Shown one piece after another: positions 18,090-27,243 of a stretch of DNA of 43,770 bases. Origin of the DNA: an uncultured Gammaproteobacteria bacterium (GTDB lineage Bacteria; Pseudomonadota; Gammaproteobacteria; Arenicellales; JAANXG01). Numbering within the stretch: the stretch's first letter is position 1; the number at the start of each line of letters is the position of its first letter. The stretch is from the NCBI GenBank assembly GCA_947259705.1, contig CAMYNL010000029.1:1-43770 (forward strand), read 5' to 3'. Both the position numbers and the translations under genes were made by a program. The notes under the pieces are model-generated. The model saw only the letters and a program-made list of their open reading frames with translations, was not told the origin of the DNA and searched no databases.

Positions 18090-18746
18090 TCAGTCCCGCG
18101 CTTCACGAGTCCACGCCAGGGCCGAAGCGTAGCCCGTGGCAATTTCATCGGGCGCGGTGACGCAGATGCCGAGATCCCGCAGCAAACCATCGTTGATGTC
18201 ATAGATCCAGCCATGCACCGACAGCGCCTGGTCCCGGAGCCAGGCATCCTGCACCAACGTGGTCTTGCAGACATTGATGGTCTGCTCGATGACATTGAGC
18301 TCACAAAGATAGTCGCACCGCCGACCCGGATCCGGGACGCTGTTGACTACACTCGCATGCTTGTCGCGCACATCCTGGATATGCCGCAGCCAGTTGTCGA
18401 TCAGGCCATGACGTTCGCCTTCGAGCGCCGACCGTACGCCTCCGCAACCATAGTGACCGCAGACGATAATATGTTCCACACCCAGCACGTCCACGGCGTA
18501 CTGCATCACCGACAGGCAGTTCAGGTCGCTGTGAACCACCAGGTTGGCGACGTTGCGGTGGACAAACAGCTCACCGGGCAGCAGCCCGACGATCTCGTTG
18601 GCGGGCACCCGGCTGTCGGCGCAGCCTATCCACAAATAGTCAGGATTCTGCTGAGTGGCCAGCTTGGTAAAGAAGTCCCCGTCCCGCGCCTTCATGCCGT
18701 TTGCCCAGGCGCGGTTATTGTCGAACAGGTTGCTCAGTAGCCGCAC
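18090..18746 (-). CDS. can: Beta-class carbonic anhydrase
   Basis: The 218-residue zinc enzyme interconverts CO2 and bicarbonate. Zinc ligands are visible as Cys42 and the Asp44-Arg46 dyad in GCADSRVPAN, and His98 and Cys101 in CGHYGCGGV. FVHRNVANLV and the C-terminal SVHGWIYDINDGLL are typical of the Can/CynT group. Length is standard. It has no signal peptide, so it is cytoplasmic. It stands alone between two gene-poor stretches. In an organism with phosphoribulokinase it could supply inorganic carbon species for fixation or carboxylases. Confidence 0.96.
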   Translation of the reverse strand: MRLLSNLFDNNRAWANGMKARDGDFFTKLATQQNPDYLWIGCADSRVPANEIVGLLPGELFVHRNVANLVVHSDLNCLSVMQYAVDVLGVEHIIVCGHYGCGGVRSALEGERHGLIDNWLRHIQDVRDKHASVVNSVPDPGRRCDYLCELNVIEQTINVCKTTLVQDAWLRDQALSVHGWIYDINDGLLRDLGICVTAPDEIATGYASALAWTREARD

Positions 18747-19130
18747 TATCGCCCCTCGCGATCCAGGTCACTGGAGTATGCCGCCCCGGAAGCCGACACA
18801 ACGGAGAGCGTATCAAGCTCTACGGCCGGCTTACAACCGCATCATGCTTCCGCTTCAGCTGTCGGCATGGAGGCCGGAGCGCGAAGTGGCATGCATGGTG
18901 TTGTCCCGACCCCTTATCCATGCAACGCAGCCTTGGATCGGACCTGTTCGGACAGCGATGGGCGGCGGTGGGCCCGGCGGTCCGGTCCCCCGGCGGTGCA
19001 GGGCTGTCGCTCGTTCACCGTTTTCCATGGTTCCGGCTTCTCCCGTCCTCGATTTCGTGGCGCGCGGACTTGCCGGCGCCGGTCTGTGCGAACGCGATCA
19101 AGCCCGGTTCGGGCGCCCCAGAGTCCGGGG
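18747..19130. other. Intergenic region without recognisable gene
   Basis: The 384 nt between the carbonic anhydrase and PEP-CTERM genes contain only GC-rich chance open frames. I see no RNA gene, repeat or clear terminator. Confidence 0.5.
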
Positions 19131-20036
19131 TCAGCCTGTGATCTGACGCCTCGGATCGTTAGCCGCAGACGAGGGACTTTCAACGCGGCACTGGCGGCGC
19201 CGAAGGGCAACGAGGCTTACCAGGCCAAGGCCTAACAGTGCGAGCAAGCCGGGCTCTGGAACCACCTCGACGCCGAGCGCGCTGAGCCCCGAAACGTTGT
19301 TCAAGCCAGTGCCGAACAGCAGTTGACTCGTGCCGTTGGCGGGGTTGACGCTGAACAGGTTCCCATCGTCCGCGATGGCGAAGAGATCGTTGCCCGCGAA
19401 CGTGAGACCCGCACTGGACACGGAGGTACCGAACACGCCGGTATCACCTACGAATACCGTGCCGGCATCGGCGGTGCTGATCGTATGGAGTTCCCCGCCG
19501 CCCCCCAGTAGCGGATTGTTTTGTCGGAGCCCGAAAAGCACCCCGCCCGGGCTGAAGTCCAGCCCGTCAATCACGAAACCGATTTGCCCGATCAGGTTGT
19601 TCGTGCCCGCCCCGATATCAAAGCCATATAGACTCGGGCTGACGATGCTGCCCGTCGGGGTGTTAATGCCCGCAGTGGCAAGAAATCCGTTCCCCGCTGC
19701 GTCAAACGATATCGCGCCCTCACCGATGATATCGAGCCCGATATCAAAAGTATTGATGGTGGCGCCCGTGGTGGGATCCAACTCCTCCACCCGGTCCGAG
19801 TCCACCTGGGCATAGCTGAACAGGCGCCCATTGAAATCGGCAAGTCCGTATCCCGCGGCCACCGTCGTCGTTCCGACCAAGTTTACGGCGCTGGTGTCCG
19901 TGTCGATCGTGTACAGCGTCCCGCCGGTATTGGAGAAGTCTGCAAGCGCGTAGAGGATAGTGGCTTGCGCTACGGACGGCAGCAGCAACGCGGGCAGTGC
20001 CAGCCCAGCAAACCGGGCTGTCAGTCTGGGTGCCAT
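19131..20036 (-). CDS. PEP-CTERM sorting-domain exported protein
   Basis: The product, about 301 residues, has a signal peptide (MAPRLTARFAGLALPALLLP, cut near AQA) and a beta-rich Gly/Asn/Thr-rich body with repeated LY-IDT, L-DFNGRLFS and L-TFAGNDLFAI units resembling DUF4394/beta-propeller proteins. At the C terminus lies VVPEPGLLALLGLGLVSLVA followed by LRRRQ: the Pro-Glu-Pro motif, membrane helix and arginine cluster of PEP-CTERM substrates. These are processed by exosortase (EpsH), usually together with exopolysaccharide production. Unusually, about 18 residues follow the arginine cluster. GGGAG precedes the ATG at the proper distance. No exosortase is in the window. Confidence 0.88.
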   Translation of the reverse strand: MAPRLTARFAGLALPALLLPSVAQATILYALADFSNTGGTLYTIDTDTSAVNLVGTTTVAAGYGLADFNGRLFSYAQVDSDRVEELDPTTGATINTFDIGLDIIGEGAISFDAAGNGFLATAGINTPTGSIVSPSLYGFDIGAGTNNLIGQIGFVIDGLDFSPGGVLFGLRQNNPLLGGGGELHTISTADAGTVFVGDTGVFGTSVSSAGLTFAGNDLFAIADDGNLFSVNPANGTSQLLFGTGLNNVSGLSALGVEVVPEPGLLALLGLGLVSLVALRRRQCRVESPSSAANDPRRQITG

Positions 20037-20444
20037 CGAGTTTCTCCCTTGCACTTGAGCCGTACAGTACCTACCGATTGAGCATGCAATTACCATGCTC
20101 AAGGAACAAATGCCTTTGAACTCTGGCACTTGTCTCGCCCACCGACCACTGTTGCCCTCCCAAGTGTAAGGATTTTCGACACCCGCGACGGGACTGTGGC
20201 GGGTGTTTCCCGGCCAACCGATGCCATGGTGGCAATCGCTTCCGGGCACGTACTCGTCCCGCGCAGGGAAAAAAAACATGCTGTCGTTTCGTGGGTAGCG
20301 ACACAATGTTCCGGACCGAATGCCGGGACTTGATCCAGATCAGCCGCGGCGGGGGCTCACGGCATCTGCCGCGGGGGATTGATTTCTAGGCATCCGGGCG
20401 GGGAATTCCACCGCGAGCTATCCCCGCGACCGTCCGGCACGCGG
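20037..20444. other. Intergenic region with inverted repeats
   Basis: The 408 nt between the ilvD and PEP-CTERM genes hold the upstream regulatory region of the latter, including a palindrome at 20078-20102 (separate entry) and a second inverted repeat ACACCCGC (20179-20186) / GCGGGTGT (20199-20206). No protein-coding frame with family character is seen. Confidence 0.5.
20078..20102. promoter_or_regulatory. Palindromic operator candidate upstream of PEP-CTERM gene
   Basis: A perfect 9-bp inverted repeat, TTGAGCATG and CATGCTCAA, is separated by 7 nt (CAATTAC). It lies 41 nt upstream of the PEP-CTERM start codon and has no T-run on either side, so an operator for a dimeric regulator is more likely than a terminator. 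The regulator is unknown. Confidence 0.5.
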
Positions 20445-22124
20445 CTATTCGTCGGTCACGCAGCCCTCGGACGCGGTGTTCACATTCTTGATGTACTTGT
20501 AGAGCGTGCCCCGCCGGGCGGGATACGGCGGCATGGTCCAGGCCTGGCGGCGTCGGTCCAGTTCGGTGTCATCGAGGTCCACGCTCAGGCTGTTGTTCTC
20601 GGCATCGATGATGATCACATCACCGGTGTCAACGAGCGCTATCGGCCCACCCTCCTGCGCCTCCGGCACGACGTGGCCGATGATAAAGCCGTGGGAGCCA
20701 CCGGAGAAGCGGCCGTCCGTGATCAGCGCCACGTCGTTGCCCAGGCCCGCCCCCATGATCGCCGAGGTCGGCGTAAGCATCTCCGGCATGCCGGGACCGC
20801 CCTTGGGGCCCTCGTAGCGGATCACCACCACCTCGCCCTTCCGTATTTCGTTGCGTTCCAGGGCGCTCAACATGTCCTCTTCGGAATCAAACACCCGCGC
20901 CGGGCCGGAGAACTTCAGCCCCTCCTTGCCGGTGATCTTCGCCACCGCGCCGCCTGGCGCCAGGTTGCCCCGCAGGATCTGTATGTGGCCGCTCGGCTTG
21001 ATGGGGTCGTCCAGGGGACGAATCACCTCCTGTCCCTCCGCGAGGCCCGGCAGACCGGCCAGGTTGTCGGCCAACGTAGCGCCGGTCACGGTCATGCAGT
21101 CACCGTTGAGCAGCCCCTGCTCCAGCAGATGCTTCATGACCGCCGGGGTGCCGCCGATGTTGTGCACGTCCTCCATCACGTACTTGCCGCTTGGCTTGAG
21201 GTCGGCGATGAAGGGCACCCGGTCGCTGACGCGCTGGAAGTCATCGATGGTCAGTTCGACATCCACGGCGCGAGCCATGGCAATCAGGTGCAGCACCGCG
21301 TTGGTGGAACCGCCCAGCGCGGACACCATCACCATGGCGTTTTCGAACGCCTCCCGGGTCATGATGTCCCGCGGCTTCAGATCCAGTTCCAGCAGCCGCC
21401 TGACAGCGCGGCCTGCGCTGCGGCACTCCTCCACCTTGCCCGGGTCCACCGCCGGTATCGAGGAACTGTATGGCAGCGACATCCCCATTGCCTCGATGGC
21501 GCTGGCCATGGTGTTGGCGGTATACATGCCGCCGCAGGCACCCGGCCCGGGGCAGGCATGCTTGACAATCTGCCGACGCTCCTCGTCGTCAATGCTTTTC
21601 GCCAGATACGCGCCATAGCTCTGGAACGCGGAAATGATATCCAGCGTCTGATTGTGCCAGTGCCCCGGCTTGATGGTCCCGCCGTAAACCATGATTGCCG
21701 GGCGGTTGAGCCTGCCCATGGCAATCACGCACCCCGGCATGTTCTTGTCGCAGCCGGGTAGAGAGACGTTGGCGTCATACCACTGCCCGGCCATCACGGT
21801 CTCTATGGAATCCGCGATCAGATCCCGCGACTGCAGCGAATAGCTCATCCCCTCCGTGCCCATGGAGATTCCGTCACTGACACCGATGGTGTTGAAGCGC
21901 ATGCCCACCATGCCGGCCTCTGCAACACCCTCCCTGACGTGGGCGGCCAGCTCGTTGAGGTGCATATTGCAGGTGTTGCCCTCCCACCAGACGCTGGCGA
22001 TGCCGACCTGGGGCTTGTCCATGTCCTTGTCGGTCATGCCGGTGCCGTAAAGCATTGCCTGCGAGGCGCCTTGCGCCTTGGGTTGTGTGACGCGTGAGCT
22101 GAATCTATTGAGTTTTTCGGTCAT
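20445..22124 (-). CDS. ilvD: Dihydroxy-acid dehydratase
   Basis: The 559-residue enzyme dehydrates 2,3-dihydroxy acids to 2-keto acids in isoleucine and valine (and pantothenate precursor) synthesis. Iron-sulfur ligand cysteines are visible in [16 protein letters not shown] and [33 protein letters not shown] near the C terminus is the family signature around the catalytic serine. Length matches the shorter IlvD form (about 555-570). It appears monocistronic. It is cytoplasmic. Confidence 0.97.
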   Translation of the reverse strand: MTEKLNRFSSRVTQPKAQGASQAMLYGTGMTDKDMDKPQVGIASVWWEGNTCNMHLNELAAHVREGVAEAGMVGMRFNTIGVSDGISMGTEGMSYSLQSRDLIADSIETVMAGQWYDANVSLPGCDKNMPGCVIAMGRLNRPAIMVYGGTIKPGHWHNQTLDIISAFQSYGAYLAKSIDDEERRQIVKHACPGPGACGGMYTANTMASAIEAMGMSLPYSSSIPAVDPGKVEECRSAGRAVRRLLELDLKPRDIMTREAFENAMVMVSALGGSTNAVLHLIAMARAVDVELTIDDFQRVSDRVPFIADLKPSGKYVMEDVHNIGGTPAVMKHLLEQGLLNGDCMTVTGATLADNLAGLPGLAEGQEVIRPLDDPIKPSGHIQILRGNLAPGGAVAKITGKEGLKFSGPARVFDSEEDMLSALERNEIRKGEVVVIRYEGPKGGPGMPEMLTPTSAIMGAGLGNDVALITDGRFSGGSHGFIIGHVVPEAQEGGPIALVDTGDVIIIDAENNSLSVDLDDTELDRRRQAWTMPPYPARRGTLYKYIKNVNTASEGCVTDE

Positions 22125-22246
22125 GGAACGCTGCTCGGGTTGATGGCCTCAAACGCTATGCCGGGCAGCGTACGGCCTCGCCCGCCGCGCCACGGTATCG
22201 CTGCATTCTAGGCGACAGCAAGGCGAATGGGTAGTCGGGCAGCGAG

Positions 22247-23368
22247 CTAACGCGTCTCCTCCAAGCCCGCTTTGGCGGCGTGATCGCTGAGCTCCTGCTT
22301 GGAACGCAGCAGGTCTGACCTACGCACCAGCACGTCGCCGAGCTGGTCATCGCCGATAACGAACAGCCAGCCGTCCCAACGCCGGTTCAGGCGCCGAGCA
22401 TGTTCCGCGGCATCTTGCTTGCCGGCATCAACGTCGGTCTTTTCCATCCCCTCGGTTCCTGCATGGGGCGCCCCCGCGACGGCGTTGAGCGACACCACCG
22501 TCTCGTCCTCCAGCCTGGCGACGGTGGCCTCGACGCGCAGTCCCCCGAAGGTCTCGACGCGCACTTCGCTCCGCACGCCAGCCGACAGATCAGGCTGCTC
22601 CAACCGCCTCACGTCGTCCAGGTTCAGGCGTGCCAAGCTGTTCACAACGTCATTGACGACGAAAGCCGACTCCACCTCCTCATCCGGCTCCAGGTCTGCC
22701 AGCATCAGGTCTGTCGCGTCGGGGGTGGCCCGTACCACGCGTAGTACCTCGCCGTCCGGATGCCGAACTTCCACCGAGTGGATCTGGTTCGGCGTCAGAT
22801 CGAGCAGTCGCCTGTCGATCCAGTCCAACGTCTCACGTGCCGCCGGCAGGGCACCTTCCACCAGCCAGGTCTGCGCGTCCCCGGGGATGCGCACGTACAG
22901 TTGCACTTTCCCCGGATCGATGGGGCTGGTCTTGCGGTTGCCCAGCACGATCGTCGCCAGGCTGGCGTCATCGGCGCCGAGCAGTTGCACCAGGGTCGAC
23001 CGAGCACCGTTCTCGGTGACATCCCGCAGGCCGAGCTTTTCGTACAACACCGGATTGCTGGTCTTGGCCTCGACCCGCTGCAGCCGTGCCAGACCCAGCA
23101 CCAGTTCGCGGACGCGCTCCGTTGCCGCCGGATAACCGCCTTTTTCATTGATCAGCCATGCGCCGTCGGCGCGCTGCAGCGTGACGCGTCCGGTCGCGGT
23201 CCTGATCACGACCCGTTCGATCTCGTTCGCCTGCCCCAGCAGTTCCGGCAGATAGGGTCCCGTCAGTTGATCCGGTGCGGGGCCGTGCTCGCGCTTGCTC
23301 ATCACCGCGGCGATCACCACCACCCCGGTCACCACCGCCAGCAGGGCCAAACCACGTTTACTCGCCAT
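22247..23368 (-). CDS. DUF4340 domain protein of a gliding-type ABC system
   Basis: The product, about 373 residues, begins MASKRGLALLAVVTGVVVIA, a single N-terminal membrane anchor, followed by a soluble, probably periplasmic region with repeated units (VVIRTATGRVTLQRADGAWL and IHSVEVRHPDGEVLRV), typical of DUF4340. The frame is open upstream to 23455, but ATG 23366-23368 with GGGGAG upstream gives the expected N terminus and overlaps the previous gene by 11 nt. It is the last of four genes (ATPase, permease, GldG-like, DUF4340), a conserved arrangement in proteobacteria. The role is unknown; envelope or surface export is inferred from the related Gld system. Confidence 0.82.
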   Translation of the reverse strand: MASKRGLALLAVVTGVVVIAAVMSKREHGPAPDQLTGPYLPELLGQANEIERVVIRTATGRVTLQRADGAWLINEKGGYPAATERVRELVLGLARLQRVEAKTSNPVLYEKLGLRDVTENGARSTLVQLLGADDASLATIVLGNRKTSPIDPGKVQLYVRIPGDAQTWLVEGALPAARETLDWIDRRLLDLTPNQIHSVEVRHPDGEVLRVVRATPDATDLMLADLEPDEEVESAFVVNDVVNSLARLNLDDVRRLEQPDLSAGVRSEVRVETFGGLRVEATVARLEDETVVSLNAVAGAPHAGTEGMEKTDVDAGKQDAAEHARRLNRRWDGWLFVIGDDQLGDVLVRRSDLLRSKQELSDHAAKAGLEETR

Positions 23369-25322
23369 GCTGAACGCTCCCCGTGTCCTGCTCCCCGCGG
23401 ACGTCCCGCCTGCGGCGACGACCGCTGCCGACACCCGCAAGAACGCCGCCGACACCGATCAGCAGCGGCAGCAGGCCGATGTTGACGAACTTGGTCCAGC
23501 TCTCCAGGCGGTCGATGTCCTCCCGCAGCTGGCGGCGTACTTCACGCAGATCCTTGCGGATTCTGACCTTCTCCTGGCGGAACTGCTCGATTTCCTGCTG
23601 CTGCGCTTCACTCAGCATCAACGCCTGGTCCGCCCGCTTGCCCTGCTCCAGCTGCAATAATTTGTCCTCGGTCTCCTGCAGCCGTGTCAGCAGCTCCTGT
23701 TCCTTCTGCCTGAATCTCAATTCGGCATTCTGCTCGATTTCGGCGACCCGCGTGAACGGCCTGCTGAATCGGCCGCGGCTGCGGACACTGATCAGGTCGT
23801 TGCTGCCGACCAGGCTTTCCAGCGCGTTGATGACGAAGTCTCCGTTGGCGGCGGTAGGCAGCGCGATGCGGGTCCCCAGGAGGTTCTGCTCCTGGACCCA
23901 GAACCCGTCGCTCAGCAGGTCGCTATCCGCCACCACGATGACATTGATGTCCTGTTCCGATACCGCCAGATGGGGTGGGGCCCCGCCCGCACCCTGCTCG
24001 TCCTCCGCGCTTGGAGCCTGTTCCTCCGTCCCGTCCTTCTCATGCGCCGGTGCCCCTTGCGGGAACGCCGTGGTCACCTTCCCGGTTACTCTCGCCGCCA
24101 GCAGCAGCGGCTCGCTTCGCGCCTGGTACTGGCGCAGCAGGGCGGTCGGGTCCTCGACGAACCTGACCTGGGCCGCGTCGTAGAGCATCGCGTTCTCGGA
24201 TGTGGTGACCAGCGGGACAACGCTGATGCCGTCATGTCCCTTGTCTTCCAGCGCGCCAGGGGTCGCGAAGAACAGGTTGCCGAGTTCAGCGGTGACGATG
24301 TCATCGGAGTTGAACACCTCCGGCTGCAGGTTGATCCAGACCGGGTATTCCGCCACCGCCTGCCGCGAGTCCCTGGAGTAGCGGACTCTTTCCGCGTAAC
24401 GGATGTCGGCGGCGACCTTGTCCGCCGCCATGCCGATGCCCCATTGCTCAAACAGCTTTTCCAGGTTGGAACCGGTGGGCATGCCACCACCCATCATCAT
24501 CGCCGCCGGCCCGGCGCCGGACTCGGCATTCGGGTCCACGAAGACCAGCGCCCGGCCACCCCTCAGCACGAACTGATCGATCGCGTACAAGGTGTTGTCG
24601 CCCATGTCGACCGGATGGACGATCATCAGCACGTCCACGTCGTCGGGGATGACGGCAACGGTTGGGTCTATGGTCTGCAGGTCGAACAGTTGCCGCAGCT
24701 GCTGCACGATCACCCAGGGGCGCCCACCGGGCCTTCCCGGCAACGGGGATGCTCCGTCCATGGGCAGCCCGGTCATCAGACCCACGACCTTCTGTACCGG
24801 GTCGGTCAACTGGTAGACGAGCTTGGTAATGTCGTGTTCCAGGAACTCCTCCCGGCTGGGCGAGAAGAAGGGTATGACCTCCTGGGCGTCGGTGGAACTG
24901 GTGCCGACCAGCCCGAAATACATGACGTTGTCGCCGTCACCCATCGGCAGGCCACGCAAGCCATGGCCCACCGCCCGATCCTCTTCTTCCGAGAAGGGTT
25001 CCGGGTCCACGATGCGCAGCCTGATCCTGCCGTCGGCCTCACGGGCGTATTCTTGCAGCAGTTCCTTCACCCGCTGTGCGTAGCCGCTGATACCAGGCAG
25101 TCTGGTGGCCTGTTCCCTGGACAGGAACAGGGTCAGACTGATCGGCTCCTCCAGGCCGGCGAGTATGTTCCGGGTGCCGTTGGTGAGGGTATAGAGCCTG
25201 TTCTCGGTCAGATCCAGCCGGGTCGACGTGAATGCCGTCATGCTGAAGACATTGACGGCAAGCAGCAATACCGCGGCCAGGATCAGCCCGCCGGTTGTCA
25301 GTATCTGCCTGGTCAATTGCAT
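23358..25322 (-). CDS. GldG-like ABC transporter auxiliary protein
   Basis: The 654-residue protein has an N-terminal membrane helix (about residues 9-31), a large periplasmic region of the ABC_transp_aux type (GldG/DUF4350-like; residues about 40-330 and 370-530), a long charged coiled coil (about 545-625, rich in Glu/Gln/Arg) and a C-terminal membrane helix (about 628-645, LLPLLIGVGGVLAGVG) followed by RRRRR. In Flavobacterium, GldG works with GldA and GldF in gliding and type 9 secretion; here it is in a proteobacterial variant with a DUF4340 partner. It starts 10 nt after the permease stop. The substrate is unknown. Confidence 0.85.
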   Translation of the reverse strand: MQLTRQILTTGGLILAAVLLLAVNVFSMTAFTSTRLDLTENRLYTLTNGTRNILAGLEEPISLTLFLSREQATRLPGISGYAQRVKELLQEYAREADGRIRLRIVDPEPFSEEEDRAVGHGLRGLPMGDGDNVMYFGLVGTSSTDAQEVIPFFSPSREEFLEHDITKLVYQLTDPVQKVVGLMTGLPMDGASPLPGRPGGRPWVIVQQLRQLFDLQTIDPTVAVIPDDVDVLMIVHPVDMGDNTLYAIDQFVLRGGRALVFVDPNAESGAGPAAMMMGGGMPTGSNLEKLFEQWGIGMAADKVAADIRYAERVRYSRDSRQAVAEYPVWINLQPEVFNSDDIVTAELGNLFFATPGALEDKGHDGISVVPLVTTSENAMLYDAAQVRFVEDPTALLRQYQARSEPLLLAARVTGKVTTAFPQGAPAHEKDGTEEQAPSAEDEQGAGGAPPHLAVSEQDINVIVVADSDLLSDGFWVQEQNLLGTRIALPTAANGDFVINALESLVGSNDLISVRSRGRFSRPFTRVAEIEQNAELRFRQKEQELLTRLQETEDKLLQLEQGKRADQALMLSEAQQQEIEQFRQEKVRIRKDLREVRRQLREDIDRLESWTKFVNIGLLPLLIGVGGVLAGVGSGRRRRRDVRGEQDTGSVQHGE

Positions 25323-25332
25323 GGGCGTTGCT

Positions 25333-26067
25333 TCAATCGGCTTTCTTGAGTTCTATAAGGATGGCGTTGGCATAGAGCCAGAACGCCGTCAGGGAAAAGA
25401 AATAGATCGCATCGCGCAGATCCAGGACGCCCTTGCTGATGGCGTCGAAGTGGGTCAGAAAGCTGAAGGAGCTGATCGCCTCGATGAGGAACTCCGGCGC
25501 CCAGCCGCTGAAGAAATCCAGCACCAGCGGAAAGCCACTGAGGATGAAGCCCAGGCAGACCACCACCGTAATCACGAAGGCAATGACCTGGTTCTTAGTC
25601 AGTGCCGAGATGCAGCTGCCGATGGCGATGAACGCCCCCGCCATCAGCAGGCTGCCGATGTAGCTGGCCAGGATGATGCCGTTGTCGGGGTCGCCGAGAT
25701 AGTTGACGGTGAGCCACATGGGAAAGGTCAGCGCCAGGGTGATGGCGGCGAAGATCCAGGTGGCAAGGAACTTGCCGAGCACCGCCTGCAGCATGGTCAC
25801 CGGCAGCGTGAACAGCAACTCGATGGTCCCGCCCCGCCGCTCCTCGGCCCACAGGCGCATGGTCAGCGCAGGGATGAGGAACAGGTACAGCCAGGGGTGG
25901 AACCCGAAGAAGGTCACCAGGTCCGCCTGTCCCCGGGGAAAGAAGTTGCCCAGGTAGAACGTAAAGGCGCCGCTGAGCATGAGGAAGATGACAATGAACA
26001 CGTAAGCGATGGGGGTGGCGAAATAGCTCGCCAGCTCCCGTTTGCAGATGATCCAGACGTTGCGCAT
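25333..26067 (-). CDS. ABC-2 type permease (GldF/NosY-like)
   Basis: The product, about 244 residues, begins MRNVWIICKRELASYFATPI, the standard start of gliding-type ABC-2 permeases, and contains six membrane segments (around residues 18-40, 55-80, 100-125, 135-165, 170-190 and 220-240). EERRGGTIELLFTLPVT is the conserved cytoplasmic motif that contacts the ATPase. The frame is open to 26124, but GAGGGG lies just before ATG 26065-26067. It is located between the ATPase and GldG-like genes with 10-nt gaps. Confidence 0.9.
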   Translation of the reverse strand: MRNVWIICKRELASYFATPIAYVFIVIFLMLSGAFTFYLGNFFPRGQADLVTFFGFHPWLYLFLIPALTMRLWAEERRGGTIELLFTLPVTMLQAVLGKFLATWIFAAITLALTFPMWLTVNYLGDPDNGIILASYIGSLLMAGAFIAIGSCISALTKNQVIAFVITVVVCLGFILSGFPLVLDFFSGWAPEFLIEAISSFSFLTHFDAISKGVLDLRDAIYFFSLTAFWLYANAILIELKKAD

Positions 26068-26077
26068 CACGCCCCTC

Positions 26078-27034
26078 TCAATTGACCGCGTGGGCGCCGC
26101 CGGTGATCTCGCGGAACACGTCATCCAGGCGGCCCCGCTCTACATGCATCTCCGCCACCTGCCATCCCTGCTCGCGCACCCTGGCGCTTACCGCGTCGAT
26201 GATGGAACCGCCCTTGCTCGGCAGCACCACGTAGTGAGCCAGTTCACCCTCGCTGCCCAGAGACTCGACACGGTCTACCCCGTCGAGGGCCTGCAGCGGG
26301 CCCACCACGTCGTGCCCCTCGGGGTGACACACGGCCAGGGCGACGGCATTGTGCCGAGGCGCTCGTTCCTCGAGTTCAGCGGGAACGCCATCGGCGACCA
26401 CTTTGCCGCCGGCAATGATGATTGCTCGGCTGCACACCGCGTCAACCTCCTCCAGGATATGGGTGGACAGGATGATCACCTTTTCCCGCGCCATCTCCCT
26501 GATGAGGCCGCGCACCTCGTATTTCTGGTTGGGGTCCAGGCCATCGGTGGGCTCATCGAGCACCAGCACTTCGGGGTCGTGGAGGACGGCCTGGGCGATA
26601 CCCACCCGCCGCTTGAAGCCCTTGGAGAGGGTCTCTATGGGTTGCCGCAACACCTGCCCGAGGTTCACCCTGTCCACGGTCTCGGCGATGCGACGCCGCA
26701 GTTCCTTGCCGCGCAGCCCCCGCACCTGCCCGGTGAATTCGAGGAATGCGGCGGGAGTCATGTCACCGTACAGCGGCGCCCCCTCAGGCAGATAACCCAG
26801 CCGCGACTTGACGTCGACCGGGCGCGCGGTGATGTCGATGCCGTCCACGCGCACCGCGCCGGCGTCGGGCGCGAGAAACCCGGTGATCATCTTCATGGTG
26901 GTGGATTTGCCGGCGCCGTTGGGGCCGAGAAAACCCAGCACCTCGCCGCGGTCAACCTGAAAAGAGATGTCATCGACCGCCGTGATGGAGGAGAACCTCT
27001 TGGTGAGGTGTTCGATGTCTATCATCGCCGTCAT
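26078..27034 (-). CDS. ABC transporter ATPase (GldA-like)
   Basis: The product, about 318 residues, has Walker A GPNGAGKST, Q-loop, signature LSKGFKRRVGIAQA, Walker B VLVLDEPTDGLDP and H-loop LSTHIL, followed by a C-terminal regulatory domain (residues about 220-318). It would drive the permease encoded next. ATG 27032-27034 is chosen over the longer frame to 27073 because AGAGG lies 9 nt upstream and the protein then begins MTAMIDIEHLTKRF like its relatives. It is the first gene of the four-gene operon. Confidence 0.92.
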   Translation of the reverse strand: MTAMIDIEHLTKRFSSITAVDDISFQVDRGEVLGFLGPNGAGKSTTMKMITGFLAPDAGAVRVDGIDITARPVDVKSRLGYLPEGAPLYGDMTPAAFLEFTGQVRGLRGKELRRRIAETVDRVNLGQVLRQPIETLSKGFKRRVGIAQAVLHDPEVLVLDEPTDGLDPNQKYEVRGLIREMAREKVIILSTHILEEVDAVCSRAIIIAGGKVVADGVPAELEERAPRHNAVALAVCHPEGHDVVGPLQALDGVDRVESLGSEGELAHYVVLPSKGGSIIDAVSARVREQGWQVAEMHVERGRLDDVFREITGGAHAVN

Positions 27035-27243
27035 GCTGCCTGCCTCTTTCCCGCCCACGCCACACCGGGCCAAACCGCCAACCGGTTGTCGCAGCGGGGA
27101 AACGGGTGGTGGAAACCAACCGCGCTGCTCCGCGCGATTGCGGTCGCATGATATTTATCCGCTGACCGCTGTCAAGGCTTGCCGGCCCGCCTTACGAAAC
27201 GGTAATGAACGCATTGCCGAGTCGGCTGCGAACAGGCTCCGGG

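Noticed and set aside
20179-20206. Inverted repeat ACACCCGC/GCGGGTGT, considered as a terminator
   Set aside because: No T-run follows on either strand and it lies upstream of the PEP-CTERM gene rather than after a gene; kept only as a note in the intergenic entry.
20379-21761. Plus-strand frame of 460 codons opposite ilvD
   Set aside because: Shadow of ilvD in GC-rich sequence; no recognisable motif.
23970-25349. Plus-strand frame of 459 codons opposite the GldG-like gene
   Set aside because: Shadow frame; the minus-strand protein has clear membrane helices, a coiled coil and operon context.
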